From an uncultured Alphaproteobacteria bacterium (GTDB lineage Bacteria; Pseudomonadota; Alphaproteobacteria; RF32; CAG-239): a stretch of 35,826 nt of DNA. The stretch lies in contig CALXVY010000015.1 in the NCBI GenBank assembly GCA_944392255.1, positions 1 through 35,826 on the forward strand, written 5' to 3'. Position 1 is the stretch's first letter. Each line of letters begins with the position of its first letter. Of this stretch, positions 1 to 7,849 are shown one piece after another. Under the pieces are notes generated by a model. It searched no databases. It was not told the origin of the DNA and was given only the letters and a program-made list of their open reading frames with translations. The translations under genes were made by a program, and so were the position numbers.

Positions 1-720
1 TGTTCCGGATATACTCTCGCTACCTGTCCGGCTCATGCAAACTGTACATCTTGTTCTAAACAAACAACCGGTTGTACCGGTGGTGGAACTGTATTTAAAA
101 TAACAGGATGCCAATCCGGATATCACCAGAGTGGTAACACTTGCGTTGCCCACTCTTATACTTGTCCGAGTGGTTATCAAGCCTCTGCTTGTTCTTCTTC
201 TCAAGTACAAACCGGAACAACCTCTAAGAAATGCTCTTGTGGCGCTACTTCCGGTACTTGCTATGCATGCCGAGCTAAGACTTGCGAAGAACAAGGCAAA
301 AAGACTTGTAACGGCTCTTGTATTGCTACTTCAGAATGTTGTGGCGGATGCTCTAGTGGATATAAATGCGACAATGGAAGCTGCATTCTTGCGTGTAGCC
401 CTGAACCAAGTGAAACAAATTGCACATATGGTAGCGGCTCTTGTTCCGATGGTTGTGGGGGGACTAGATTATGCTGTAAAAAATGTCTGGATTGTTCTGG
501 ATATAAAAGAGCAGCTACTAATGTCTGTAATACCCTTTATCCTCAAAGTCCAGAATACTGTATTAATGTTGATGTTTTTTACTCATATTATAATTGCGTA
601 GGTAAAGTCTATAATAACTATCAAATAGACAATTGTGGACAACCGTGTGGCTGGAATTCTTATTGGTCGGGGAAACAATGCTACACACTTACAAATTCTC
701 CTGCACTTCACATTGATTGA
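1..720 (+). CDS. Cysteine-rich, probably secreted or surface protein (3' part only)
   Basis: The first reading frame is open from base 1 to the TGA at 718-720, giving the C-terminal 239 residues of a gene that starts outside the window. About 35 of these residues are cysteines (roughly 15 percent). They sit in short loops such as CSGY, CPSGYQ, CCGGCSSGYKC and CNGSC, separated by Gly, Ser and Thr. This EGF-like or disulfide-knot style suggests an exported protein with many disulfides. The last 60 residues are richer in Tyr and Asn and poorer in Cys (ending around GWNSYWSGKQCYTL), so they may form a separate terminal module. No membrane segment is seen. I do not recognise a named family. The signal peptide, if there is one, lies upstream of the window. 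A different frame at 131-601 is also open, but it encodes an implausible hydrophobic sequence and is an artefact. Confidence 0.75.
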   Translation, partial: CSGYTLATCPAHANCTSCSKQTTGCTGGGTVFKITGCQSGYHQSGNTCVAHSYTCPSGYQASACSSSQVQTGTTSKKCSCGATSGTCYACRAKTCEEQGKKTCNGSCIATSECCGGCSSGYKCDNGSCILACSPEPSETNCTYGSGSCSDGCGGTRLCCKKCLDCSGYKRAATNVCNTLYPQSPEYCINVDVFYSYYNCVGKVYNNYQIDNCGQPCGWNSYWSGKQCYTLTNSPALHID

Positions 721-748
721 TGATTAAATATAAAAGAGGAACAACCTA

Positions 749-777
749 AGCAAGGGTAGAAATACCCTTGCTTTTTA
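749..777 (+). terminator. Rho-independent terminator after the cysteine-rich gene
   Basis: A perfect 10-bp stem (AGCAAGGGTA / TACCCTTGCT) with a GAAA loop is followed by TTTTT. It lies 28 bases after the stop codon. Bases 778-880 show no gene or clear signal. Confidence 0.9.
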
Positions 778-881
778 TTATCTTAATGTTTTTCTCTTAT
801 GAAAAAAAATTTTTCTAGGATTTATTTTCTTGGATTATGAGGTTTTGGTTAATAAGAGTATACCTATATAGCAACAACCAC

Positions 882-911
882 AAAAAAAATAGCTCCTTTT
901 CAGGAGCTATT
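882..911 (-). terminator. Rho-independent terminator after the response regulator gene
   Basis: The stem AATAGCTCCT / AGGAGCTATT at 888-911 has an A-run at 882-889, which reads as T on the minus strand. It lies just past the stop codon of the minus-strand gene at 928. T-runs on the other side could make it bidirectional. Confidence 0.85.
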
Positions 912-927
912 CTTTTTACAAATTATA

Positions 928-1551
928 TTATATCAAACCTATTTTTTGAGCATTAACCAGCGCTTGGGTGCGGTTGGTGGCGTTTAAGGCTTTGAGCATA
1001 GCATTTATATGCAACTTTATGGTGGCTTCGCTTACGCCCATTTCATAAGCAATCTGCTTATTAGACAAGCCTTGAGATATATATTGTAAAACCTCAAATT
1101 GACGAGCGGTTAATTGCCCTTTTCCACTTTCGCTCAGTAAATTCGGCGTATTTAAATTTTCTAAAAGAACTGGCGGTAGATAAGTTCCTCCCTCTAAAAC
1201 AAGTTTCAATGCCGCATTGATGATTTTGGAATCAGAGCGCTTAGAGATATAGCCGCTTATTCCTTTTTCCATAGCTTGGCGAATGATTTTCGTATCTTCA
1301 ATTGCCGACATCACCACAATATGGGCTTCCGGAGCTTTATTTTTTAACATATCTAAACCTTCTTGCCAACTTTGGTCGGGCATATCTAAATCTATTATCA
1401 ATAAATTGGGCTGAGGTTTTGAATCTAACAGCTTTTCTGCCGTTTCATAGCTCTCGGCTTGTAAAATTTGAGCTCCAGAATCTAACTGTTCTAAAGTTAA
1501 CTTTAAGCCATCACGAAATAAGGCATGATCATCGGCAATTAATATTTTCAT
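928..1551 (-). CDS. NarL/FixJ-family response regulator (receiver plus LuxR-type HTH)
   Basis: This 207-residue protein has the standard two-domain layout. The N-terminal receiver domain (about 1-120) shows the acidic pocket D7-D8, the probable phospho-acceptor D54 in IIDLDMP, the switch Ser82 and the conserved Lys104. The C-terminal LuxR/GerE helix-turn-helix (about 145-205) begins LTARQFEVLQYISQG and includes LSNKQIAYEMGVSEATIKLH. It would act as a cytoplasmic transcription regulator controlled by a histidine kinase. No kinase gene is adjacent, so the partner and targets are unknown. The gene follows the dCMP deaminase gene by 36 bases on the same strand with no terminator between, so the two may be cotranscribed. 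A terminator sits directly downstream. Confidence 0.92.
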   Translation of the reverse strand: MKILIADDHALFRDGLKLTLEQLDSGAQILQAESYETAEKLLDSKPQPNLLIIDLDMPDQSWQEGLDMLKNKAPEAHIVVMSAIEDTKIIRQAMEKGISGYISKRSDSKIINAALKLVLEGGTYLPPVLLENLNTPNLLSESGKGQLTARQFEVLQYISQGLSNKQIAYEMGVSEATIKLHINAMLKALNATNRTQALVNAQKIGLI

Positions 1552-1587
1552 CTTTTCCTCTTTTTTAAGAGTTATATATTCTCTTTA

Positions 1588-2055
1588 TTATTTATTTAAA
1601 GGCTCTAATTCAATATATTCCACGCCAGCTTCTTCAAACATTTGACGAGAATATTCCAACTTATCTCGCCAGGTGGCATCTTTGATATCATTTCTTTTTT
1701 CTAATGGGTTTGTTACCACCATTTTGATACCGGATTGAATAATGGCTCGGGCGCAATCGGTACATGGTGTATGTGTCGCATAAAGCACGCAGCCTTTGAG
1801 TGATGTTCCAGTCAAGCAAGCATTGTAAATGGCGTTTCTCTCGGCATGTTCAAAAAAGTCATATTTGGTTGGGCGCTCCATACGTTCGGGCTTGTCATCA
1901 TCAACACCTCTGACCAAGCCATTATATCCCGTGGCTCTAATCTCTCTGTCCGGTCCGACCACAACGGCACCGGTTTTAGTGGAGGTGTCTTTTGACCATG
2001 AAGCCACTAAAAAAGCCACTTCCATAAATCTTCTATGCCATTTTTCCGAAAACAT
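1588..2055 (-). CDS. dCMP deaminase-family protein (ComEB-like)
   Basis: This 155-residue zinc-dependent cytidine/deoxycytidylate deaminase fold protein is probably a dCMP deaminase, which makes dUMP for thymidylate synthesis. The zinc site is complete: H70-A-E72 supplies one ligand and the catalytic glutamate, and P97-C98-T-D-C101 supplies the two cysteine ligands. The N-terminal segment with TKTGAVVVGPDREIRATGYNG is the usual substrate-side motif of this family. The length is typical. The protein is cytoplasmic. The gene lies upstream of the response regulator on the same strand and downstream of a terminator at 2122-2162, so it probably starts its own transcript. A related deaminase activity cannot be excluded from the motifs alone. 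Confidence 0.88.
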   Translation of the reverse strand: MFSEKWHRRFMEVAFLVASWSKDTSTKTGAVVVGPDREIRATGYNGLVRGVDDDKPERMERPTKYDFFEHAERNAIYNACLTGTSLKGCVLYATHTPCTDCARAIIQSGIKMVVTNPLEKRNDIKDATWRDKLEYSRQMFEEAGVEYIELEPLNK

Positions 2056-2121
2056 CTTTTTTCTCCCTTTTGTTTTTTTGTTATTTTAATTAAGATTGTT
2101 CTTATATACAAGAATTTTTTA

Positions 2122-2162
2122 TAAAGCAAAAGCCCTGAAGATTTTTTATCTTCAAGGCTTTT
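2122..2162 (-). terminator. Rho-independent terminator after the 128-residue membrane protein gene
   Basis: The stem AAAAGCCCTGAAGAT / ATCTTCAAGGCTTTT (2128-2162) has one mismatch. On the minus strand it is followed by a T-rich stretch. It begins 7 bases past the stop codon of the gene at 2169. Confidence 0.85.
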
Positions 2163-2168
2163 ATTCTT

Positions 2169-2555
2169 TTACTTAGTCGGTGAGCTTACAAAAATATACT
2201 TATAAAGTAGCGTCATGACTATTGTTATACAAATTGCACCCAGAGCCGGATATATTGGATGCTGAAAATAATTTTCTCCAAAAATAAAAAATATTCCTAT
2301 GTATAAAAAGATGCTCATTTTTCTAAAGTTCAGCAACTTTTTTTCGGAAGCATTCTTGTTTTGAGACATGCGATAACGATTTTTACTTTTGATATACCCG
2401 ATAACACTTACTATCAACATACAAACAGCCACAATCAGCACCAGAGGACCGGTCATTTGCATGCAAACTTTGAATGAGTAACATAACATAGCTATCAAAG
2501 CTAAACCATGTCCTAAAAGCTCTACTCGATCTAAAGATTTTGTTTTCATACGCAT
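2169..2555 (-). CDS. Small polytopic membrane protein, unknown function
   Basis: This 128-residue protein has about four hydrophobic segments: near residues 13-32, 36-56, 80-95 and 100-122. A basic stretch between the second and third (KSKNRYRMSQNKNASEKK) fits a cytoplasmic loop. There is no signal peptide separate from the first membrane segment. I recognise no family motif. The gene has its own terminator and is separated from eno, which is on the opposite strand, by about 150 bases. It appears to be a single-gene unit. The start shown (MRMKTK) could also be the second methionine two codons later. Confidence 0.7.
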   Translation of the reverse strand: MRMKTKSLDRVELLGHGLALIAMLCYSFKVCMQMTGPLVLIVAVCMLIVSVIGYIKSKNRYRMSQNKNASEKKLLNFRKMSIFLYIGIFFIFGENYFQHPIYPALGAICITIVMTLLYKYIFVSSPTK

Positions 2556-2642
2556 AATTTTTTAATAATTAATTACTGTTTTTTTGCATACCTCTTTTTT
2601 CCACACTTGGCAATAAAAATCTTTGAAAAAAGAGTCTAGCTC

Positions 2643-2674
2643 TTGACATTCGGCTTTAAATACCCCACTTTATA
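2643..2674 (+). promoter_or_regulatory. Possible sigma-70-type promoter for eno
   Basis: A perfect TTGACA at 2643-2648 lies upstream of TTTATA at 2669-2674. The 20-base spacer is longer than ideal, so the -10 assignment is uncertain. The eno ribosome binding site AGGAG (2697-2701) follows, with 6 bases to the ATG. Confidence 0.35.
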
Positions 2675-2698
2675 CCCAGTACATTTATATATTTATAG

Positions 2699-3985
<1,287 letters not shown>

Positions 3986-4010
3986 TTTTTCATTTTGATT
4001 TCAACTCCTA

Positions 4011-4043
4011 AAAAGCAGGGTGGATTTTCTCCCTGCTTTTTTT
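4011..4043 (+). terminator. Rho-independent terminator after eno
   Basis: A 10-bp stem AAAAGCAGGG / CCCTGCTTTT with a 10-base loop is followed by more T residues. It lies 25 bases after the eno stop codon. Confidence 0.9.
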
Positions 4044-4107
4044 ATTGCTTTTTTTCTTACTTTTACTTATATTTTGGGCGAAATATTTATCATTAAATTT
4101 TAAGTAT

Positions 4108-4827
4108 ATGGAAAATTATTATTTTTGGTTATCTGCTTTTGGCAGAAAAAAAATTTTGTTACGAACATTTGTAAAATCTTGGAAATGGACACTTCCGGCT
4201 TTGTTAGCTGCCGGATTGGGGGATTTTTTACTACACGATACGCTTAAAGCCGCTCCCTTTAATGCTTTGTTATCTTTATTGACTTCTTTTAGCTTGTTTG
4301 TCGTTGTCAAATATAAAGATAAACTTCAAAAGAAAAATCTTTTTCGGGCAGCTTATACGGCAGCTTCGGCTATCATTCTGTTTTGGATAATGATAAGTCT
4401 CGGGTTGCCGAAATTTGGCATTTTATTAAGTCTGGCTTTGGTTTTGTTTTTCATTTCCCCCGTTCTTAATTATCTGCCGCTTAAGTTATCTAAAGAAAAA
4501 ATAATGCTTCCTATTTGGGCTTTGATAATATTGTCGCTGGTTATTGATTTTATTAATTTGTTTAACGGAGATTTTACTTGTCGTTTTGCTTCGTTTGCCT
4601 TTTGTTTGGGCTTTATGTTATTTAATGCTTTGGAGCTCAAACAAATGGATAAAGATTTGCAATATGGCTTAACAAAAGAAGAAATAAAAAAGATGACGGA
4701 TGATTGGTGCTTCGATATTTCTGTCAATTTCATCGGAATGATTTGTTTTGCTGAGGCGGTCCGTCTGGTGGCAAAAATGATTTCAAATGTTCCGGTCAAA
4801 CAAGAAATTAAAAAAGCTGCTTCTTAA
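4108..4827 (+). CDS. Polytopic membrane protein, possible divergent Bax-inhibitor-1-like (first of three)
   Basis: This 239-residue protein has about seven hydrophobic segments. I chose the ATG at 4108. The longer open frame begins with a TTG inside the T-run of the eno terminator, so it cannot be the real start. The C-terminal pattern is a membrane helix ending LFNALELKQM, a short polar stretch, then ISVNFIGMICFAEAVRLV. This resembles the Bax inhibitor-1/YccA layout (a conserved polar position, a charged linker, then a last helix ending in an Arg-Leu-type motif), but the resemblance is weak. No Shine-Dalgarno sequence is visible. It is the first of three same-strand membrane genes with similar architecture. 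Role unknown. Confidence 0.72.
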   Translation: MENYYFWLSAFGRKKILLRTFVKSWKWTLPALLAAGLGDFLLHDTLKAAPFNALLSLLTSFSLFVVVKYKDKLQKKNLFRAAYTAASAIILFWIMISLGLPKFGILLSLALVLFFISPVLNYLPLKLSKEKIMLPIWALIILSLVIDFINLFNGDFTCRFASFAFCLGFMLFNALELKQMDKDLQYGLTKEEIKKMTDDWCFDISVNFIGMICFAEAVRLVAKMISNVPVKQEIKKAAS

Positions 4828-4844
4828 TGAAACAGCTTTTTTTT
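4811..4844 (+). terminator. Rho-independent terminator overlapping the end of the first membrane gene
   Basis: The stem AAAAAGCTG / CAGCTTTTT extends inward by TTC/GAA and is followed by a T-run. The left arm lies inside the last codons and the stop codon sits in the loop region. Confidence 0.8.
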
Positions 4845-4910
4845 ATTGCTTTTTAGACAAAATTTCATTATATATTCCTTGTCATTGTATAATTATATAA
4901 ATTTAAGCTT

Positions 4911-5624
4911 ATGGAAATTATTGAAAAAAAGAACAAATCTTTTCCTTTTATGGGATTAATTGTGTTTGAAAGTTTGATTATGTTTTTATGTTCTATTCTC
5001 TGCGGAGGTGTTATTTATACCTATTTTCCGCATTGGGTAGATACACAATTTCTTTTCTGCACAAAGGCCAGTATAATAACAATTTGCTTATTTATTTGGC
5101 TTTTACTTTATCCTAAATTTATTTGTTCCAAAGTTTGGGGGTTGATTTTGATTACCTTTTTGGGCGGGATTTTGTTTTCTGTCTTTTTTAGTTATTATGG
5201 AGCAAAATTTTGCCTCATTGGTTCTCTGATATCTTGCTTAATATTTTTTGCCGGTTTGGGTATTTGCAAATGTTGGGCAAAAAAAATGTCCTTATCTCTA
5301 TTTCTCAATTTCTTTGTGGGAATTTTGATTTTGACTTTTTTACATTATATATATACGGCCTACCGTGCTCAAAATATTATAGTCTGCGGCCCATTGTACA
5401 CGGCTTTTGTTATGACTGCTTTGTTGCATCTGGTTTTTGTATTTTCACATAAAAACGAGATTATTCATAAGATTACTTCTTCTAATGAAAAAATGATGCA
5501 AAACAGATATGTTATTTTCTTTTATCTTAATTTGCTGGCTTTGGCTCCTTTCGAAGAAGCATCCCGTACTGTGCTGCTGGCTTTTTTTGCCTTTATTCAA
5601 CTTTTTCTTACTCAAAAACTATAA
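4911..5624 (+). CDS. Polytopic membrane protein, possible divergent Bax-inhibitor-1-like (second of three)
   Basis: This 237-residue, strongly hydrophobic protein has about seven predicted membrane segments after a short charged N-terminus (MEIIEKKNKSF). The segment around residues 164-186 (YTAFVMTALLHLVFVFSHK) and the last helix (YVIFFYLNLLALAPFEEASRTVLL) follow the order of the conserved late helices of the Bax inhibitor-1/YccA family. Sequence conservation is too low for a firm call. It has no Shine-Dalgarno sequence and starts with ATGGAAA like its two neighbours. It is separated from the upstream gene by a terminator, and only 3 bases separate its stop from the third gene, so genes two and three form one unit. 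Confidence 0.72.
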   Translation: MEIIEKKNKSFPFMGLIVFESLIMFLCSILCGGVIYTYFPHWVDTQFLFCTKASIITICLFIWLLLYPKFICSKVWGLILITFLGGILFSVFFSYYGAKFCLIGSLISCLIFFAGLGICKCWAKKMSLSLFLNFFVGILILTFLHYIYTAYRAQNIIVCGPLYTAFVMTALLHLVFVFSHKNEIIHKITSSNEKMMQNRYVIFFYLNLLALAPFEEASRTVLLAFFAFIQLFLTQKL

Positions 5625-5627
5625 ATT

Positions 5628-6362
5628 ATGGAAAACTTTGTTTTAACTAAAAAAGATTGTCGTAATATCTATCTGAAAATCTATTTTTTGATTGTGCAAT
5701 TAGCTCTGCTCAATTTTGTTTTAGCCTATATAATGACCTATGTTGATAATATCAATATTTGGTTTAACGCTTATTCGCCAAAAACACAAGATATTCAAGT
5801 TGCCCCTTGGGTGATTTTGTTGAGCTCTGTCTCTATAGTTTTAGTCATTACTTATTACTTTTGTGCACAATCCGGAGCTGTTTTTAAGATGACATTTATA
5901 AACTTATTAAACATTTTTCTTTCCCTGCAAACTCATATGCAAATGAAACTTTTGGGCTGGAAATTTGTTTTGCTCTGTTTTGGATTTTCTTTATTTTTGT
6001 TAGGGTTGGCAATGTTTGCTGGATCTACTGAAAAAAAAGACTATCGAAAATATTATCCCAAAATGCATTTGTGCTTGGCGATTATGTTTTTTGTTTATCT
6101 TTTGTTTGGTATTGTTAACACATCTATTATTTACTGGATGGATTTGGTTCTAATTGCGCTTGGAGCCTTTTTAACTTTTTTAGAAATTCAAGACTTGCGT
6201 TTTAACCTTCCTAAAGTACGTAGCCAACAACATTTGGATAATCTTCTATATCCTTGTATCATGAATATGTTTGGAAATTTTTTACTGATGAGCTTTTTCC
6301 TAAAAAGTGATAAAATATTTATTAAATTTTTCTCACAGCAAAAATTATCCATCAGAAAATGA
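5628..6362 (+). CDS. Polytopic membrane protein, possible divergent Bax-inhibitor-1-like (third of three)
   Basis: This 244-residue protein has about seven hydrophobic segments. The start is 3 bases after the previous stop, so the two genes are almost certainly cotranscribed and perhaps translationally coupled. The C-terminal third (ALGAFLTFLEIQDLRFNL, polar linker, then PCIMNMFGNFLLMSFFL) mirrors the same region of the protein at 4108 (CLGFMLFNALELKQMDKDL, polar linker, then a last helix). This suggests the cluster arose by duplication. The function is unknown. A Bax-inhibitor-like ion-leak or membrane-protease regulator is only one possibility. A strong terminator follows. Confidence 0.72.
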   Translation: MENFVLTKKDCRNIYLKIYFLIVQLALLNFVLAYIMTYVDNINIWFNAYSPKTQDIQVAPWVILLSSVSIVLVITYYFCAQSGAVFKMTFINLLNIFLSLQTHMQMKLLGWKFVLLCFGFSLFLLGLAMFAGSTEKKDYRKYYPKMHLCLAIMFFVYLLFGIVNTSIIYWMDLVLIALGAFLTFLEIQDLRFNLPKVRSQQHLDNLLYPCIMNMFGNFLLMSFFLKSDKIFIKFFSQQKLSIRK

Positions 6363-6368
6363 TTGCTT

Positions 6369-6402
6369 AAAGCTCTGAATATTTATATTCAGAGCTTTTT
6401 TA
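6369..6402 (+). terminator. Rho-independent terminator after the membrane-protein cluster
   Basis: A 14-bp near-perfect inverted repeat (AAAGCTCTGAATAT / ATATTCAGAGCTTT) is followed by T residues. It begins 7 bases past the stop codon. Confidence 0.9.
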
Positions 6403-6420
6403 TTAGTTGCCTTACAGAAA

Positions 6421-6540
6421 ACCCCGAGTTTACTCGGGGCTGAATGCCAAGGTGTTGGAACAACACCGCTCCACGCCAACGAGCGTGGTCAAACCGTAAG
6501 GTTTGTAGCTGTTATAGAACCCCCAGTTTACTGGGGGATA
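6421..6540 (+). mobile_element. Transposase-less IS200/IS605-like remnant with omega-RNA-like hairpin array
   Basis: Five hairpins lie in 120 bases. They are CCCCGAG-TTTA-CTCGGGG (6422-6439), GGTGTT/AACACC (6451-6467), CCACGC/GCGTGG (6471-6488), AAACC-GTAA-GGTTT with a GNRA-type loop (6491-6504), and CCCCCAG-TTTA-CTGGGGG (6520-6537). The first and last share the core AGTTTACT and the TTTA loop, like the paired subterminal palindromes of IS200/IS605 elements. The inner hairpins ending in a C-rich/G-rich hairpin are reminiscent of the 3' end of TnpB guide (omega) RNAs. No tnpA or tnpB reading frame is present. Its GC content is much higher than the flanks. The resemblance comes from recall of the family and has not been checked by search. 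It could instead be an unrelated structured RNA. Confidence 0.5.
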
Positions 6541-6569
6541 TCTATATATGTAAAAATATCTTTTTTTTG

Positions 6570-6597
6570 TTGTATTTTATTTATATTTTCTTATTCT
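6570..6597 (+). promoter_or_regulatory. Weak candidate promoter for the structured leader RNA
   Basis: TTGTAT (6570-6575) and TATTCT (6592-6597) are separated by 16 bases within a T-rich stretch. Both boxes are poor matches. The start would fall near 6604, just ahead of the structured region. Confidence 0.25.
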
Positions 6598-6603
6598 ATT
6601 TAT

Positions 6604-6809
6604 GGATTATTTATCCAAGGGCGTCGAAACCCTTTAAAATGAAACTGGTCGAGATTGTGCATGCGACCATAAATATTATGCCGATTTCTGCCTTATGGGC
6701 GGATGTCGGTGAATAAAGCGTTCGCTAAATAAGCCGAGCCGCTTGTAGTTTCATTTACGGTTTTCGAACATCCGCCCACCTTTCTTTTTACAGAAAAGTG
6801 GTTTTTTTT
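6604..6809 (+). ncRNA. Structured leader RNA or small RNA upstream of the glycan operon
   Basis: A long broken helix closes this region. GGGCG (6619-6623) pairs with CGCCC (6773-6777). CGAAACC (6625-6631) pairs with GGTTTTCG (6759-6766) with one bulge. AAATGAAACT (6637-6646) pairs perfectly with AGTTTCATTT (6747-6756). Inside lie GGTCG/CGACC (6647-6668), CCGA/TCGG (6681-6709) and AAGCG/CGCTT (6716-6744). GGGCGGATGT (6697-6706) is also a perfect complement of ACATCCGCCC (6768-6777), which competes with the outer stem. A terminator (6776-6809) follows directly, and the next ATG is 27 bases further on. The layout fits a terminator-controlled leader (riboswitch or attenuator) or a stand-alone small RNA. 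I recognise no known class. No convincing protein is encoded here. Confidence 0.5.
6776..6809 (+). terminator. Rho-independent terminator ahead of the GT29 gene
   Basis: CCAC-C-TTTCT (6776-6785) pairs with AGAAA-A-GTGG (6792-6801) with one mismatch, followed by eight T residues. It sits between the structured RNA and the AAGGA ribosome binding site of the next gene. A terminator here, at the 5' rather than the 3' end of a gene, suggests regulated read-through. Confidence 0.75.
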
Positions 6810-6836
6810 GTAATTAATTAAAATAAGGATGTTGAA

Positions 6837-7847
6837 ATGAAATTTTATTCTAAAACTCGATATGGAAATAAATTTATTATTTCTATCTGTGGCATAAAAT
6901 TTAAATATAAAATCAAAAGCAATACTTTCTTAGACAACTTGTTCAAAGAATGGCAAACCGAGTTTCAACCGCTTTTGCTTGAACAAAAATTAAGAACTTT
7001 AATTCAATCTCCCTCTTTGCTCAAAGACGAAAATAAAGAGATATTCTTAGTTTTTGCATCTACTTTAATTGAAAATGATAAAGCTGATGAAGCGAAAGAA
7101 ATTTTATCTAAATATATAAAAAATTATGGCTTAGAAGCAATTTCTTATTATCCTTTGGTGTCTGACTTGGCTTGTAAAATTGGTTACGACGATGAAGAAA
7201 TAAAAAAATGTGCTCACGTTTGGAATATCTTAGAACAAAATCGCATTAATGCATCCCTTGAAAACTATCTTAAAAATAAAAAAATTGCTATTGTTGGAAA
7301 TTCTCCCAATTTGGTTGGCAAGCAAAAAGGAACAGAAATTGATAGTGCTGATACTGTTATTCGCTTTAATAACTTTTCTACACAAAATTTTGAAAAAGAT
7401 TATGGGGTCAAAACCAACATTTGGGTGTGCTGTCAAGCCGGAGATATTATTAATCGTTCCTTAGATGAAATTAATAAAATGGACTATATTCTCTACAATG
7501 TTGATTTAAAACATACTAAGTTGCAACCCAAATGCCTGAACTATATATATCAAAACCTTAAATCCAATACACCCATTTCTTATATCGGGGACGTGTTTAA
7601 AAAAGATCTTAAACAATATGGTATTGTTTATCCTTCCTCCGGATTATCCGCACTTTATCACTTTCATAAATTGTGTCAGCTTTCTAAAAACAATATTTAT
7701 GGCTTTTCTTTTCTGGAAAATTCTACCAACTACTATGATCATTATTTTCAAAAAAGATCTGCTCATAAAATTAAAAAATTTTCTAAAAACGGACATCATA
7801 ATTTTGAATTAGAAAACGTTGTTTTAAGAAATATTTTTGAGGTATAA
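6837..7847 (+). CDS. GT29-type sialyltransferase-like glycosyltransferase
   Basis: This 336-residue protein carries all three hallmark regions of glycosyltransferase family 29. The sialylmotif-L-like segment spans 149-180 (KIAIVGNSPNLVGK, then IDSADTVIRFNNF). The sialylmotif-S-like segment spans 264-291 (YPSSGLSALYHFHKLC, then IYGF). A motif-VS pattern H321-x4-E326 follows near the C-terminus. The N-terminal NKFIISICGIKFKYK resembles a short leader segment seen in several lipopolysaccharide glycosyltransferases, and residues 30-140 are helical and repeat-like. There is no signal peptide, so it probably acts at the cytoplasmic face on a surface glycan. The donor may be CMP-sialic acid or a related nonulosonate, but this is not proven. 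AAGGA lies 7 bases before the ATG. The next gene starts 2 bases after the stop. Confidence 0.85.
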   Translation: MKFYSKTRYGNKFIISICGIKFKYKIKSNTFLDNLFKEWQTEFQPLLLEQKLRTLIQSPSLLKDENKEIFLVFASTLIENDKADEAKEILSKYIKNYGLEAISYYPLVSDLACKIGYDDEEIKKCAHVWNILEQNRINASLENYLKNKKIAIVGNSPNLVGKQKGTEIDSADTVIRFNNFSTQNFEKDYGVKTNIWVCCQAGDIINRSLDEINKMDYILYNVDLKHTKLQPKCLNYIYQNLKSNTPISYIGDVFKKDLKQYGIVYPSSGLSALYHFHKLCQLSKNNIYGFSFLENSTNYYDHYFQKRSAHKIKKFSKNGHHNFELENVVLRNIFEV

Positions 7848-7849
7848 TC

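Noticed and set aside
131-601. Open frame encoding a hydrophobic 156-residue protein
   Set aside because: It lies out of frame inside the cysteine-rich gene, which is open from base 1 to 720 with a far more protein-like composition and a terminator behind it.
4045-4107. TTG-initiated N-terminal extension of the first membrane protein
   Set aside because: The extra Leu/Phe stretch is a translation of the eno terminator's T-run. The ATG at 4108 is the better start.
6444-6716. 90-residue open frame through the hairpin array
   Set aside because: It runs across five hairpins, has no ribosome binding site and encodes a Trp/Cys/Arg-rich sequence without protein-like features.
6604-6809. 6S RNA, tmRNA, SRP RNA or retron RNA
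   Set aside because: No tag-encoding segment, SRP loop motif or 6S-like single open bubble is seen, and no reverse transcriptase gene is nearby.
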